Shown here: positions 21,570 through 34,190 of the stretch, piece after piece
How the letters are laid out: the number at the start of each line of letters is the position of its first letter
Position numbering within the stretch: the first letter of the stretch is position 1
Assembly: GCA_944474755.1 (NCBI GenBank)
Contig: OX104125.1
Span: 43,601,899-43,665,898, forward strand
Direction of reading: 5' to 3'
DNA from: Limnoperna fortunei
Lineage: Eukaryota > Mollusca > Bivalvia > Mytilida > Modiolidae
Length of the DNA: 64,000 nt
Position numbers and translations under genes: made by a program
The notes under the pieces: generated by a model
Seen by the model: only the letters and a program-made list of their open reading frames with translations
The model's database searches: none
What the model was told of the DNA's origin: nothing

Positions 21570-23100
21570 GATAAATGGTGAGTGGTTAGATTAATGTCTA
21601 TGAATTTAAAATCAACGTTCTAGTTAGATTAGCATATTACTTCCCTTGAGTGTCTGCCAACTAAAAAAGGGTGTGGTCCAGCAGACAGACAACGCTTACT
21701 TTGCCGGAGCACCTGTGTTCACTCTCATTTTCTGAGTTCGTGTCGCTAGATTTTGTGTGTTTGTTGTTTGTGTTTTGTGTGTCCCAGCTGTTTGTATTAG
21801 CTGTTTTGAATGGAATTGATTGCATTTCTTTGCTTAAATGAAATTTTAAGACATTTTATTTACTCTTAAGAGACCACATTTGGCGTGTCAGTGCAATTTT
21901 TTAAACATAACATGGTTAGACGATTGACCGAAAATAGCGACGATTTACCAAATATAACCGAATAACCGAAAAGACCTCTCTTTATGTCCATGCTTACTTC
22001 ATAACATAGCTTCTTTTTCTCATAAGCGTAGCACCCAGCAAAATAATGGTACAGTCGGTTAAAATAGTGGTAAAGTCGGTTAAGGGTCGACAATCCGTTT
22101 ACCGTGAATGTTTAACTATAGATAAGGGTTTTCCATGTTCAATTATTTGTCACTTACCAAATGCGCTAGAGATCGTAAAGGTTGCTGTTTTATATTGAAA
22201 GTTATTTTAACAAAATTAGCTTTATTAAAGAAATTCTCTCATTTTTTATTTCAATTTACAAAAAAGGGGAGGCGGTTTTCATTACCATAAATTTAAAGTG
22301 GCACGGTCCGAACCGTACTGGATGTACCGCTTGCTACGCCTATGTTTCTAAATCATATCAAAATGATAGAGACCACAAAATACTGATTAACTATCTAGGT
22401 TCCTAAATGTAAAAGCTTTGTTGAAAAATACGAATATTAACTTCCGGTTTATGATCTATTCTCGACATCATTGTTTGTTTCGTTAAATTTTATGTTTTGA
22501 TGCCAGCGCCACTCCTGAAGTCTCCTGTTGATTTCAGTACAAAGCTGTATGGTTATTTTACATTTTAACCTTAAGCAAATGTTTGCGATGTTTGAATCTA
22601 AACCTGACCAAAAATTCAAGTGTGTACTTTTTCTATGAATGCTTATTCTATAATTTCATTATTTCCACCCCTCAACGCCTCTCAGACTGCAAGTGAAAAC
22701 CATGTCACATTGTCAATTGTATTATGGGGGGTCAATATGGGGACGTCTAGCAAATTAAATAAAATTGAAAAAAAAATATTACCAAACAAAATAAAACATG
22801 TATATAACTATCATGAACCTATAAACCAAATTAGTTATACTGGTCACAAAATGATTCAACATATGAACAATTTATTATCAACGATTAATTTTATTTATTA
22901 ATTAAAAGTGTATTAGCTGCGACTTTGAGAAAATGAATTATATATGTTTTTAACTGTATCTTTCCAAATTTTTTCTTAAGAAATTTAATTGTGAGAAACA
23001 TCATGCGATGTTTCAACTAAATAAAAAGATTTAACAACCTTTGTCTTCATGATATATCCTTTATAAACTGAACTGGTCTCGTCTAATGCCATTCGGGACC
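21570..23100. other. no gene seen
   Basis: AT-rich sequence. A 93-codon + frame at 22620-22901 has no domain and a biased composition; I do not call it. Confidence 0.45.
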
Positions 23101-23102
23101 GG

Positions 23103-23137
23103 ATGATAATCAATCAATCAATCAATCAATCAATCAC
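23103..23137 (+). repeat. (AATC)n tail of a SINE-like fragment
   Basis: About eight AATC repeats follow GGTCTCGTCTAATGCC and GGACCGGATGATAATC. This is the tail type of the second SINE group in the window, but here without the usual ATATAGCTGAA module. Confidence 0.5.
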
Positions 23138-23159
23138 GAATAATACAATTGCATATTCT

Positions 23160-23369
23160 GATTACTGCGTGGTCTGTTAACACTGAGGTTGTGGGTTTGA
23201 GTCTCATTGCGAGCAGGGTGCGCTCGACTCCAATCGTAATTGACAAGGATTGCCAGTTTTCCTACCGAAGGTCGGATGTTTTTTTTTCGGGTACTCTGGC
23301 TTCCTCCCCAATAAAAACTGGATGCCATGATATAGCTGAAGAATTGCTGAAAGTGGCTTTAAAACAAAT
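23160..23369 (+). repeat. 5'-truncated tRNA-derived SINE
   Basis: It lacks the A-box head and starts at ATTACTGCGTGGTCTGT. It keeps GTGGGTTTGAGTCTCATTGC, GACAAGGATTGCCAG, GGCTTCCTCCCC and GATGCCATGATATAGCTG. Confidence 0.9.
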
Positions 23370-24800
23370 CCTGATTAACCCATTTCTTTATTATTATCTC
23401 AAGCACGACTTATGTTGGAGTTCCTACATGTCTTGCCATGTTCACAAAGTGTATCCCAGATTACTATATGAAATCTCTTCGGTCATCTCTGGGCTTGTTG
23501 TCTCATTGTTTATTTGATACAATATGATTGACGGGTGTTTTTTTCTTGAAAGTACAAACCAATACATGTGTCAATGAAAATCCCTTTCAGTACCTCTCTA
23601 TTGTTATTCTTGATTTCAATTTCACTTAAAATAGTTAAATAAAAAAAGAAGTTTCTTTACATAATGTTGAGTTTTAATATTGACACAGGGTTCTCAAAAG
23701 CTTGTTGAAATATTGTTTTGTGCGACACTGAAAAGGAACTTTAAAAACTTGACCCCCATCCCGACTCCTTCAAGCTGAGAAGCCGAAGCATTGTCAATTT
23801 CTCATCTTAAGCAAACAATTTTTTCACAATACATTACTGTACATTAGTCTTTATAACCAATTCTATTTGAAAGCTATTGTCATTTACAATAGAACGTTCT
23901 TTGCGCTCCTTATTTTCACAACATAATAAATTTTCAAAACCCGACCAATAAATTGAGCTCTTGAAGGCGTCGTCTTGTCGAAAAAATGCATTAAATTGTG
24001 TCAAAATTAAACAAAATTCAATAAACTTTACTATTTTAATTGTTAAATACGTAAATTGCGATTCATTCATAATTTAGTCTTTATGTAAAAATAATTGAAA
24101 ACCACTTATAAAATAGTGTTCAATAAAGAATTTAAAAATATAGAACCAATTAAACCGAATGTGTTTCTCTGCAATGTACTTTTTGTAAAATAATTAATGA
24201 AAACTCGATGTATACGTACTTCATAACACTACAAACCTACCTGCTAGTACTACCATTAAACTATACTTACGATGATGTTTCATTAAACAAGTCATAAAAA
24301 TATTAAATCCGCATTGCGTTCGGAAATTTGTAGTTTGTTAGCCCGAGTCTAAAATAAGCGGTCAACCTTGGACATCAATGATAATCTTTCGCAGGTTTTT
24401 ATTTTCATTTTATATTAAGAACATACAAGATACATTAAGTATAAACGGTAACAATAATTGTATATTTTTTTACCCGGCGGAGTATTTTGGGGGAATCGTT
24501 CATTTTATAAGCTTGAAACATTTTAAGATATAATTTCAGGGAATTAAGGACAAGATATCCTATCAAATAAATGTAAAATATTCGAAAACTCGTAATTTGT
24601 ACGACATGGATATAAGCATTACAACGATCATAACTTAATTTAAAATTTGCCAAACTTTGAATTTAAAACTATCATTATCTTTTTTCAATCAACAAAAGTC
24701 ACTTTCAAGTCTCATAATATTCTAATAAATTAGTTTAATTGATTCGTCCAACTATCATCTTGCACAACCATAAATAATCCTATTTCTACACGGAAAGTTG
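23370..24800. other. no gene seen
   Basis: AT-rich sequence upstream of the Sp gene. No repeats or exons were recognised, though distal regulatory sequence cannot be excluded. Confidence 0.45.
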
Positions 24801-24810
24801 AATTTAATGA

Positions 24811-25033
24811 AAGGGGGCGTGCCTGTATGCGTTTGTCAATCAGGTTCACGTCTGCGCTTAAGGCGGCCATTGGTTAACACTAATAATAAACGAAGTAAAT
24901 ACCGGGCGGAGAAAAGGTGGATCTGAACAAATTTAATATGTACTTCCGTGAGATATCTAACACTTAATTTTGTTTTGGTATGGATGGCAATGATAACAGG
25001 GGATAATTTCATATATTATTGTTTATCGAATTC
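24811..25033 (+). promoter_or_regulatory. Sp8/9: candidate promoter and 5' UTR of the Sp gene
   Basis: The 220 bp before the first coding exon is locally GC-richer than its surroundings. It contains a GC-box-like AAGGGGGCGTGCC (24811-24823) and GGCGGCCATTGG (24862-24873), which combines an inverted CCAAT box with a YY1-like core. No transcription start can be fixed from sequence. An in-frame TAA at 25004-25006 closes the frame upstream of the start codon. Confidence 0.4.
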
Positions 25034-25057
25034 ATGATGGCTACAACTATTTTAGGG
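25034..25057 (+). CDS. Sp8/9: Sp6-9 transcription factor, first coding exon (micro-exon)
   Basis: The 24 bases encode MMATTILG and end at a perfect donor, GTAAGT (25058-25063), in phase 0. The terminal exon starts in phase 0, and the joined start reads [23 protein letters not shown]. Sp8/Sp9 proteins characteristically begin with a short M-A-T-S-x-L-G peptide shortly before the P-L-A-M-L-A-A box, so both the peptide and its position fit the family. The frame is closed upstream by TAA at 25004. Either ATG (25034 or 25037) could be used; the second has G at +4. The exon is far too short for gene finders and was recognised by family knowledge plus splice phase. A transcript would settle it. Confidence 0.85.
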
Positions 25058-28000
25058 GTAAGTTCTTGAAATAATTAGTATTAACCATGCTACGTGGTAA
25101 AAGTAAATGTTACGCGATTTCTCTAGCATTGAGAAGTTGTTATTATTTTTCATACTCGTGTCTTATCAAATTACACAGTTAGAGAATTTTCTTTGCTGAG
25201 ATGCTCACTTCCGAAATGTACCCGGATCTGTTTTTATAAATTGTTTCAGCGTAGTTTGGGTTCTGTTTATAATTTTAGACGAATTTCGTTTATTTACCCA
25301 AAAATTATTCTCAGTAATTCTAAGAATCAGTAAAATCTTGTAATTTATTTAAGTTTATATATTCTAAAAACCTATTTTATATTCGTTAAAAAAATTATGC
25401 AATAAACACAATAAAATTAAAATTTCAACAGCATGCTGCTCAGAAGTTTGTGCACTTATTTCCCTCTTGATTGTCTTGTTAAGAGTTGAAATTTCATTCA
25501 ACATTTAAATAAAATGATTAAAATATCTTCCTAAAAGATATAAGACGCACCAGGTACAATTAGAAATCCTGTTTAACGTTAGAGAAAAATCATATTCACT
25601 TCTGTTATAAATAATAGAAAAGTAAATATCAAAGACAACAAATTTCAAAGAATAAAATGCAGATCATTGTATATTTAAGTCAATTAAGCCCACCTGTGAC
25701 CACGTTCAAATTCGTAAACTACAATACCGAAAAAACATTAAACTCGGAACATTACTATACAAGGATATACAGATAAAACATTGAGCACTATTAAATTTCG
25801 TGTAATTGTTTTGTAAACAACTACTTCTTATTTTGGCTGATATGTTCAGAGTGAAACTATATACCCTTTATTTTAGTCCATTCCGATCAGGGTGCCGACT
25901 TATCGTTTTGAACTTCTATGTTCTCCTCTTACCGTATTTTTCACGCTATAAGCAAGCACAATACAGGGTCCCGGGTTATCAAATAAGGTCTCGTGTTAAT
26001 TACTGCTCCCCTTTGTCACCAGGTCGAGTTCAATGTAGTAATGTGTTTCGTACACATCACGCAATAAACCCAAGCTATGTTCAGACCAGTTTTGATTTTC
26101 TGTGAGAGATATCGATAAGTCAAATGTGTTTTTTTCTTGAATCTTATCTATGCTTTTCGTTTGAAGTTGAATCAAACATATTCCTTTTCTTTAATATTTT
26201 GTTTGTTATTATTTGTTTGTTTGTTGATTATCACATTTAGTTCTTATTCTTTCGAAGAAAATAAATACAGTGTATTTTCACTTAAAAAAGAATATGAAAG
26301 CAAACGGACACAAGATCCGATCGACCCCGAGTGTGTAAATATTCGAGATTTCCTCTTTTTACATATGGAACGAACTAAACTAGATAGTAAATAAAAAAAC
26401 TAAATTAAAAAGCTGAACAATATAAAAATTACTGAATAACAAATCAAGATATATAACATGTTTTTACTCAAAATAAGAGTTCTTTTGCTGCAATAAAAAT
26501 ATTGATTAAAAATATTGTACACAAAATGAGTTCTTGGTATTTAGTTTAATAATATGCATGCAATTATCAAACATATATTGCTATTCTTAAAAAAAATTAA
26601 AAATTCACTATTTGTAAACAGGTGACTATACAGATTTTACAATAAATTAAATACTATTGAAGTACAAACATTTAAATTAAGATAAAAATTAACTGTTAAA
26701 ATTCCCGAATAAAAAGTTCGAATGATTCTATTCAATTTTAAATATCAGAAAATTATTTATGACACATTTATAAATTTTATTGTTCGTATCAGTAGAAAAT
26801 CTACTCAGAATCATGACCCCCGAAAGATTACTGTTTAAACTCCCGGGTTAATATTTCTCCCATTAGCCATCTCAAATAAACAAAATGAAGTTCACACTAG
26901 TGCAAACATTCAAAAAATGATTCTCTTGATGAGGGTTTCTAAAAATTTAAATGAAAAAATGTAATTCTATCTTTTCGTCGAAGAAAGATGTTTAAATATA
27001 AAGCCAAAGAAAGGAATATTGGATTTTCTATGGTGTTTAAAATAAATAAGTGATTCTCCTCTTCGTATAGAAAACTTTTAATTGGATTGAAACTAATTGA
27101 AATTTGCGTGAAAAGACCATGGAAAAGCAACAACTTTGAATGAAATGAATCATTCTCTCACTGAAGAGATTGTCAAGATTCTCAAGGTGGTTGACACGTT
27201 CAAATACGCATATATTAAGAAGAAAAAACAACGATCTAGAAAGAAGTTTGTATTCTTTAGATCTGTCCAATTTCCTGTAAAGTGTAAAAACTGAGTAGTA
27301 AAAAATATTCCAAAACTGTAAAAACAAGGTTTTCATATAAATTCTTAAGAGGATAAAGGAACTGTTGTTTATAAGAATATATGTTATTGAAACATTTTAA
27401 GTTCAAAACATTTTTCTTTTGGTATTTTAATTTTTTCTTAATATATATAATGCATGTTTGTTGTCCTTCGAATGTTTTAAGTACACTTAAGTAGCGAGAA
27501 CATTAGCAGGAGACGACACATCTCTGGTTATAGTTACACGGGCTTATAAGGCACCGAAATACTCGTAAAAACTACAGAACTACTACGTCCTTTTAGGAAG
27601 TACATCTTAATTTTATCTTTATTATACATTTTAACGGCAGTTTTAGATGTTGCCACCCAGTCTTAAAAATTACTTTGTTATGTTCTTATTAACTCATAAT
27701 GTACTTTTCTTCGATGAGATTAATACTGACGGGGTTTTTTGGTCGAAATTTAGATGGGCACGCACTGGGTGCACCCCCCCCCCCCCCCGCAACTTCCAAG
27801 CATCGGCCACAAAAAATGAACGAAAGTAATACAATACAATGAAGCTCTAATAATTGTGTAAACTTCGCGATCGTCTTGTTTCTTTTTTCTGTGCTGCAAT
27901 AATTCACGAATATTATTTTATTATTAGTTATATTTATTTACAGATAATATGCAAAAATTAATAATTAAATTACGTATAAATACTACGATATATCAATTCA

Positions 28001-30107
28001 AGTTAGTTAAGTTTTCAAAGGATCAGCATATATTTTGTTCCTGTTACGATACACCGCTAATAAACAGTTTCAAATTCCTAAACGTAGATTCATAACAGTT
28101 TGAAATTTTAATTATATTTATTGATTTCAAGTGATCTCGTTTTACTCAATACTAGAATTTTCACATGAGATCAAAGGTACCTACATGGGAGTTGTCACAA
28201 TATATGTTCATTAAGGTGTTAAATGGATATTATGAACATGATTTCTCATTAAATTAAACATCTTACGATAAGATGGGATCTAATACGCCGACTTTTATAT
28301 GCGTGTGGCAACCTTAAGGCATCTCCTACTAGATATACTTTTTGAAATTAAGTAAAACACTCATAACACCTGGAATCTCCGAATCTAATGATCATGTCCC
28401 TCCCGGTTAAATTACTGTCAATCTTCTCTAATCGGTGTTCGATCTTCACTAAGGTATTGATAAAACACCCTATCCTCAGGAAAGGAACAAATTGTACTCA
28501 GATATGATTAATATTGCTAATTTCAATTTATACCATACACGATTGGTCAAATAGACCATCGCTTCCGAACTGAATATTTCTTGGAGATAGAAAATAGCCT
28601 GTCCTAAGTCAGAACGGTCAAAGTGTTTTATATTTGCTTTCATTTCTTTTTTTCTGTTGATAAACCCCATTTTGTGTAAAAACATTTAACATAATTAAGA
28701 CTGAAATAATTAGGACAAATCTTGCGATTGTGGCGCGTTGCGTGATGTTTTTTGGTAGAAAATAATGTTAAAATGATAAAATTGAGCGTCAGACAACCGA
28801 TGTTTTTGAGGGTAAACCGACAAGTTGTCATTATTTTATTTGTCTCTGGACGAAATCGTGATCTGGGAAATTTCATTGAGTAATAAAATAGTAAATTTTA
28901 CAGAAAAATAATTCCTTTGGAAATTGATTATTATTATAATTGACACTAATTGAAAATGAAATATGTTAAGTTATAGGTGGAACACTGTTGAGGTTGATAT
29001 ACTAACGTCGTAAAACACAATTTATCGTCATTTAATTTTCAAATTTTTTGATAAGATTGTAATCGACACGACATAGCGAAAGAAAAGCATCTGTGCGCAA
29101 TTTACTAGACAGATTGTATTTAAATTCCGATTACTGCCTACAAATTGTAATGCTATATTAGCAGAGACGTGTATATTTGCAGAGACAAACTATTTCAGAG
29201 AATATTTTTTTGTTATGCTAAATTGTTAGAACAGATATTTGATATTTAGAAATGCACTAAAGATGCATTGTTAAGATAAATGATAAATGATAGGTATATA
29301 TATCTATATGAAGATATATATTTGACAGTAAAAATTAAACGAAATTATGCACGTTAGCTTCTGTAAATTTTAAGAACCTCAAAGTTCGGAACTAAATTTT
29401 AAGCTAATCTTTGAGCGAAGTACAAAAAGATACTTTTGGATGCCCACGAAATTAATTCATAGTATAACACGAAAAAAAATGATTTATTGTAGTTGCCAAA
29501 ACTCATTAAATTTTGTGTTTGCTTTATACAAGAGAATTAACTTTAGTTATAAAACAAATCGGATTTCACATCTATACCTCTCGCGTCACGAGGAGCTGAA
29601 GGGATTTTATGTTTAAATCTGGGGGGGGGGGGGGGGGGCTTACCCGGAACGCCGGAATAACTGGTGTGAACACTCCTACAACTGGCAATATTTGTTATTT
29701 AAAGTCTGGGTCTAGAACACCTTGTCCGGGGTAAGAGTGGGATTCACCGACAGGAATGATAATAAAAAATAATTAATAAGAAAAATAACAAAGAAAACCG
29801 ACCGAACAACAAGAGCCAAAAGTCAAGGGACATTTACAAATCCGGATATAGACAAACGCAATACAGAACCACAAAAACACAAAAAAAAACATGAAGAAAG
29901 TAAAAGATTACATATTTTTGGTAGTTGGTTCCCGAGTTTGTCGGTGTCTGGACTTTGATATGTGGGTTGTCTTTTTAGACAGTCGCCTTGGTTTCGGTAT
30001 TTTGTTGTATCTCCATTTATTACTAGTGAGTTAACTTTTGTACGTGAGCACGGTTGGCTCAATCAAAACAAAATTAACAAAAGTTATTGGGTTTGCTCGA
30101 ATCTTAC

Positions 30108-30176
30108 CATCCTCGCAAGTCAAGGATTTTGTGTCCACATTTACAGTGGACATAGAAACCCTGACTTGTAAGGATG
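30108..30176. mobile_element. 69-bp MITE, CATCCTC termini, 9-bp TSD
   Basis: It starts CATCCTCGCAAGTCAAGG and ends CCCTGACTTGTAAGGATG, with an inner GTCCAC/GTGGAC pair. Perfect 9-bp direct copies GAATCTTAC flank it (30099-30107 and 30177-30185). The termini match the 99-bp element at 12982, so the two are one family. It lies inside the Sp intron. Confidence 0.93.
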
Positions 30177-32295
30177 GAATCTTACAAATATTACCTAAAG
30201 TTCATGGCTTTTTAATGAGCTGGACTCCACGAAACAACTAAATAATACCTAATGAAAAAGTCAAATAAATAATATACCAACTAAAACTAAACAGGTTATG
30301 GAAAATACTCCAAAATTTCTTTGAAAGAAAATATCTTGTACATATATATGTTAAAGATTTTTCGAAACATGTTCAAAATATGATACATTTTTTAATATTT
30401 CTGTTACTATTGGGGGAAATTCGTCCCTGCAGGTCTTCTACATTCTGCGTTTAAGTATCAAACTATGATGATTTGTGAGATGTATGAGTCAATGGCTTTA
30501 GCTAAAGTTCAAGTGATGGAGAATTTATTACCAAACCACACAATAGCTGTGTCATTCAAAAATTCTCTACATAACACGCTTATTTCTATATAACTTGAAT
30601 AAGATCTCCCTGTAATGAAGGAATGAATAGGGTGTAAACTCAATGAATAGTTAGATCCCATAATATCGAAACCCACTGCGAGTAAAACTTGTTATCTTTT
30701 GATGTCGTGAAAAATCTGATTAAAGATTTTTAAAATCCTCTTTTACAGTCCCGCGCTGAATAGTACCTCGAAATGACACAGGTCAGTGACGGACAATGCG
30801 ATACCGCATTAAATTTACATTTTGCCACAATGCACCACAAAATTGTAGTCCTTTGATGAAGGTTTAAAGTAAAGGAATAGACTTCCAAAGAATCGCTTTA
30901 TACCTACAATCCGTATCATATTTTTCTCGCTCTGACTTGCTGTTTAATACGTTATTGCAATTTTATCACTTAAAAACGAATATGGCGGATGTTATTTTCG
31001 ACTGATTAAAGATGAAAACAAATATGAAAGTTTGAAACGTTTTTATTGTAATTATACAACAAAAATGTCACATTGAACAGCAATAGCTGTGAAACAGGAT
31101 GGATTAAGTTCATTCAGTGCGAGTTTACTTGATCATCAGATTACTCGTCTATGTATAATGATTTCAACACTTTATATAGTACAAACACCGGATAAGCGGA
31201 ATTTCCATTGGTCGTCTTGATTTCTGTTAAGACCCATATAAACTATGACATATTTATTTCGTCAATTACTTTTATATTTATGAATATAAATTATCGTTTT
31301 TTTCTGGAAATTAAAATGCTGAGATTCATTAAATAGAAACATTTTGAAAGGTTGTGTTTATATTCCTACATTGCTATTTTTGAAAACAATAAAATATGTT
31401 CCGATTAATTCAGCATAAACATCCGATTTGAAGATTTGCCGTCATCAGTTCATTATTTGACGGTCTCAAATTTATTTATATATAACATTGCTCTAGAATA
31501 AAGAATTTACCATTTAAATATAAATTCTATATCTTAAAAAATCATTCTCGTTATGTATTTTACTGTAAAGTAGTTTGAAAGGTTTATCAAGTCGATGACA
31601 CGATCGATTTATTGATTTTGATGGTGCTTAACGTTAAAGCTGACGACAACCTTTCAGACTTGGTAGTTTGAAAAATGTATTATATTGAAAATGGATTGTT
31701 TGAACGTATTTATTTGCTAATACAAGGCAGGCAATTTGACACAATTCTTAACTTCTAGTCCTTAACATTAAATATAACAAGAAAAAATATTATGACAATA
31801 CAGAAACAGAACTAAATAACTAAAAACTAAAAAAGAAAATAAACAGTAACTTGGAATTACGAAAAACTTATATAGAAAAACCTAAAACAGAAAATAAATC
31901 TTCAAATTTTGACATATTGAATGAAATATGTAAAATACAGTACACTCTGTCTCCATCAACCTTTCGGCAAGTAGAAAACTCTGGTTCCTTCTTAAAACAG
32001 TCATTAGCACTGAGGACAGGAGACCTATAAACCAATGTTTAATTTTGTTACTCATATGTGTTTATTATATATACTTGCTACCTGTTAAAATTTTGTGTTT
32101 GTTTGTCACAAATCCTAATGATGTGTTTATATGGCAAAAAAAAGTAACAAACTTGCAACTAGAGTTGTGCCAAAAACTACATATGTTATTTGATTAGATA
32201 AGCGTTGAAGGGTTTTCTTCGTTTATGAAGAGATGAACACACGAAAAAATGTAGGCGTTATGTTCATTTGAAAAATTCTGTTGAAAATAGATACT

Positions 32296-32315
32296 ATATA
32301 TATATATATATATAG
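32296..32315. repeat. (TA)n microsatellite
   Basis: About ten uninterrupted TA repeats lie in the Sp intron, 430 bp before the terminal exon. Confidence 0.9.
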
Positions 32316-32745
32316 TGAAAAAAAACTTACAAAATAAATACTGATGAAGGAAATTTTTAGGAGGATGAGATGGAATATTACAACAATCAAAATTTAAATC
32401 GAATGCTTTACTTGCACCCTTGTTTCTATTGTGGCGGCGTGAAAGTTCTAATTTTAACTGAATTTGTAAAACAACAGACGCGCATCACTTTGAAATGTCT
32501 TCTTCAAAACATATGTCTTTTTCCCTTGTTATTGTGTCCGAAATTGTTCTGTTGAATTCATCTCATTTATATTTTTCGTTCTTAATTATTTTAGTTTACA
32601 CAATTAATCAATTTCGTTTTATTTACTTAGCGGAACACATGTTATTTAATGTTATTCTGTCAATGTTAAGATTTTCGTATGATATACATACCGAATTATA
32701 TTTCAAAATATTAATTATGCAGTTAATCCGTATATTTTATTTCAG

Positions 32746-33933
32746 GATCATCATCACCTTGGTGGAGCCCCTCTTGCTATGCTTGCTGCACAATACAATA
32801 AATTAAGCGATCGCTGCCCCTCACCAATATCAGAAGCCAAAGGATTTCATCCATGGAAACGCCCTATAGCAGCAGTTACTGCCCCTGATCCGTTGTATTT
32901 ATCATCGTCTAGACTTCCGGGACTAAATTGTGCAGTTTCAGTGCCTTCGTCAATATGTTATGGGAGAACATCATCGATGCAAACATCACAATCACCTTGT
33001 AACGACTGGACTCACCAAAGTAACGGATTAACTCAACAAATGTCTGAAACGCCGTCACCTACTTACCCGCCAAAAATGCCTTCTGAAAACTGCGCAAGTG
33101 CATCAATGTTTGGAAATGTTTATTCTCGTATACCGCCAGTTAATGGACATTCGTACGAATCATGGTCATTAAATATGAATATAACACACATGAAAGGTGA
33201 AAATACACAACCAAACGGACATGCCTCTTCATGGTGGGATATGCATTCTGCACCTACTAGCTGGTATTCGGATATACCTGTGACAGCGCCTTCTATTCAT
33301 TCACAACTCTCGCAAAATTACCCGTCCACTGATTACGCAATAAGTCACTCTTTAGGAGCCTCAAATCATTACGTACCTACTAATCAACATTTGTTACAAG
33401 ATGGCTACAAATCGATGTTCTCGCCACAGAATGACATTACAGCCTCAAGCCTGAATCCATTTTTATCCAGACCTGTTCTTGGAAATGTGCCTATGTCAAA
33501 AACACAAAGAAGACTTAACGGGCGTGCTACATGTGATTGTCCAAACTGCCAAGAAGCAGAACGTTTAGGTCCTGCGGCTGCGCAATTGAGAAAAAAACCT
33601 GTACATAGTTGTCACATCCCCGGATGTGGAAAAGTTTACGGAAAAACTTCACATCTTAAAGCACATTTGCGATGGCATACAGGTGAACGGCCTTTCGTCT
33701 GCAACTGGTTATTTTGCGGGAAAAGGTTCACCCGCTCCGACGAGCTGCAGCGCCATCTGAGAACTCATACCGGTGAAAAACGTTTCGCTTGTCCTATATG
33801 CAATAAACGCTTCATGCGCAGTGATCATTTAAGTAAACATACGAAAACGCACGGATGCAATGAAAAAAAATCTGAACCGAATAAAGACTCTGACAGTTCC
33901 AATGACAAAAAGTCTACTTCTGGTGCTAAATAA
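32746..33933 (+). CDS. Sp8/9: Sp6-9 class (Sp8/Sp9-like) zinc-finger transcription factor, terminal exon
   Basis: The exon begins after TATTTCAG in phase 0 and runs 395 codons to TAA 33931-33933, giving about 403 residues with the first exon. In joined numbering it shows: the SP box [12 protein letters not shown] (16-27); FHPWKR (42-47); HSYESW (143-148); SSWWD (169-173); QHLLQDGYK (222-230); the Buttonhead box [10 protein letters not shown] (268-277); then three C2H2 fingers at about 297-319, 327-349 and 357-377. The fingers have C-x4-C, C-x4-C and C-x2-C spacing, each with x12-H-x3-H. Contact helices KTSHLKA, RSDELQR and RSDHLSK are those of factors that bind GC/GT boxes. The N-terminal motifs separate it from Sp1-4, Sp5 and KLFs. 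In other animals the class acts in limb or appendage and neural development. It is shorter than vertebrate Sp8/Sp9 because the low-complexity stretches are missing. The tail is Ser/Lys-rich and nothing is broken. An ATG at 32779 is internal, not the start. Confidence 0.97.
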   Translation, partial: DHHHLGGAPLAMLAAQYNKLSDRCPSPISEAKGFHPWKRPIAAVTAPDPLYLSSSRLPGLNCAVSVPSSICYGRTSSMQTSQSPCNDWTHQSNGLTQQMSETPSPTYPPKMPSENCASASMFGNVYSRIPPVNGHSYESWSLNMNITHMKGENTQPNGHASSWWDMHSAPTSWYSDIPVTAPSIHSQLSQNYPSTDYAISHSLGASNHYVPTNQHLLQDGYKSMFSPQNDITASSLNPFLSRPVLGNVPMSKTQRRLNGRATCDCPNCQEAERLGPAAAQLRKKPVHSCHIPGCGKVYGKTSHLKAHLRWHTGERPFVCNWLFCGKRFTRSDELQRHLRTHTGEKRFACPICNKRFMRSDHLSKHTKTHGCNEKKSEPNKDSDSSNDKKSTSGAK

Positions 33934-33974
33934 CGATTAATTATATGTTTGAAGAATGAAATATATTCTAGATT

Positions 33975-33980
33975 AATAAA
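33975..33980 (+). terminator. Sp8/9: candidate poly(A) signal of the Sp gene
   Basis: AATAAA lies 42 bp past the stop codon and is followed by a T-rich segment. A longer 3' UTR with a later signal remains possible. Confidence 0.5.
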
Positions 33981-34190
33981 TATTTCTTTTATAATTATAT
34001 TCGTTGTATAATGTCGTGCATCTTACATCTGTCTCAAAGCTTGCAGCTTTCACAACCGGACAGATCGGAGTTTCTTAGTGGTAATGCTGGCAGATACTTA
34101 GGTGTGTTAGCAAATATAAAATACTTCATACTTTACCCATTGTATATGTTTAGTTCAAAGCAAGATCACATATAACAAAAGGAAAACAAA

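Larger units (their letters stand above)
25058..32745 (+). other. Sp8/9: 7.7-kb intron of the Sp gene
   Basis: The intron is bounded by GTAAGT at 25058 and TTTTATTTCAG ending at 32745. It is AT-rich with few recognisable repeats: the 69-bp MITE at 30108, a C-run at 27773-27789, a G-run at about 29621-29638, an A/C-rich dispersed-repeat scrap near 29790-29910 and a TA microsatellite at 32296-32315. No other exon was found. The low repeat load compared with flanking DNA would suit an intron that holds enhancers, but that is inference. Confidence 0.75.

Noticed and set aside
22620..22901. 93-codon + frame
   Set aside because: Asn/Ile/Lys-rich second half typical of AT-rich non-coding DNA; no domain.
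25806..26394. Two open frames of 85-99 codons in the Sp intron
   Set aside because: No recognised domain, AT-driven composition, and no matching splice phase to the Sp exons.
32495..32806. 103-codon frame overlapping the start of the Sp terminal exon
   Set aside because: It runs through the AT-rich intron end in a different frame from the zinc-finger protein and has a hydrophobic composition expected of AT-rich chance frames.
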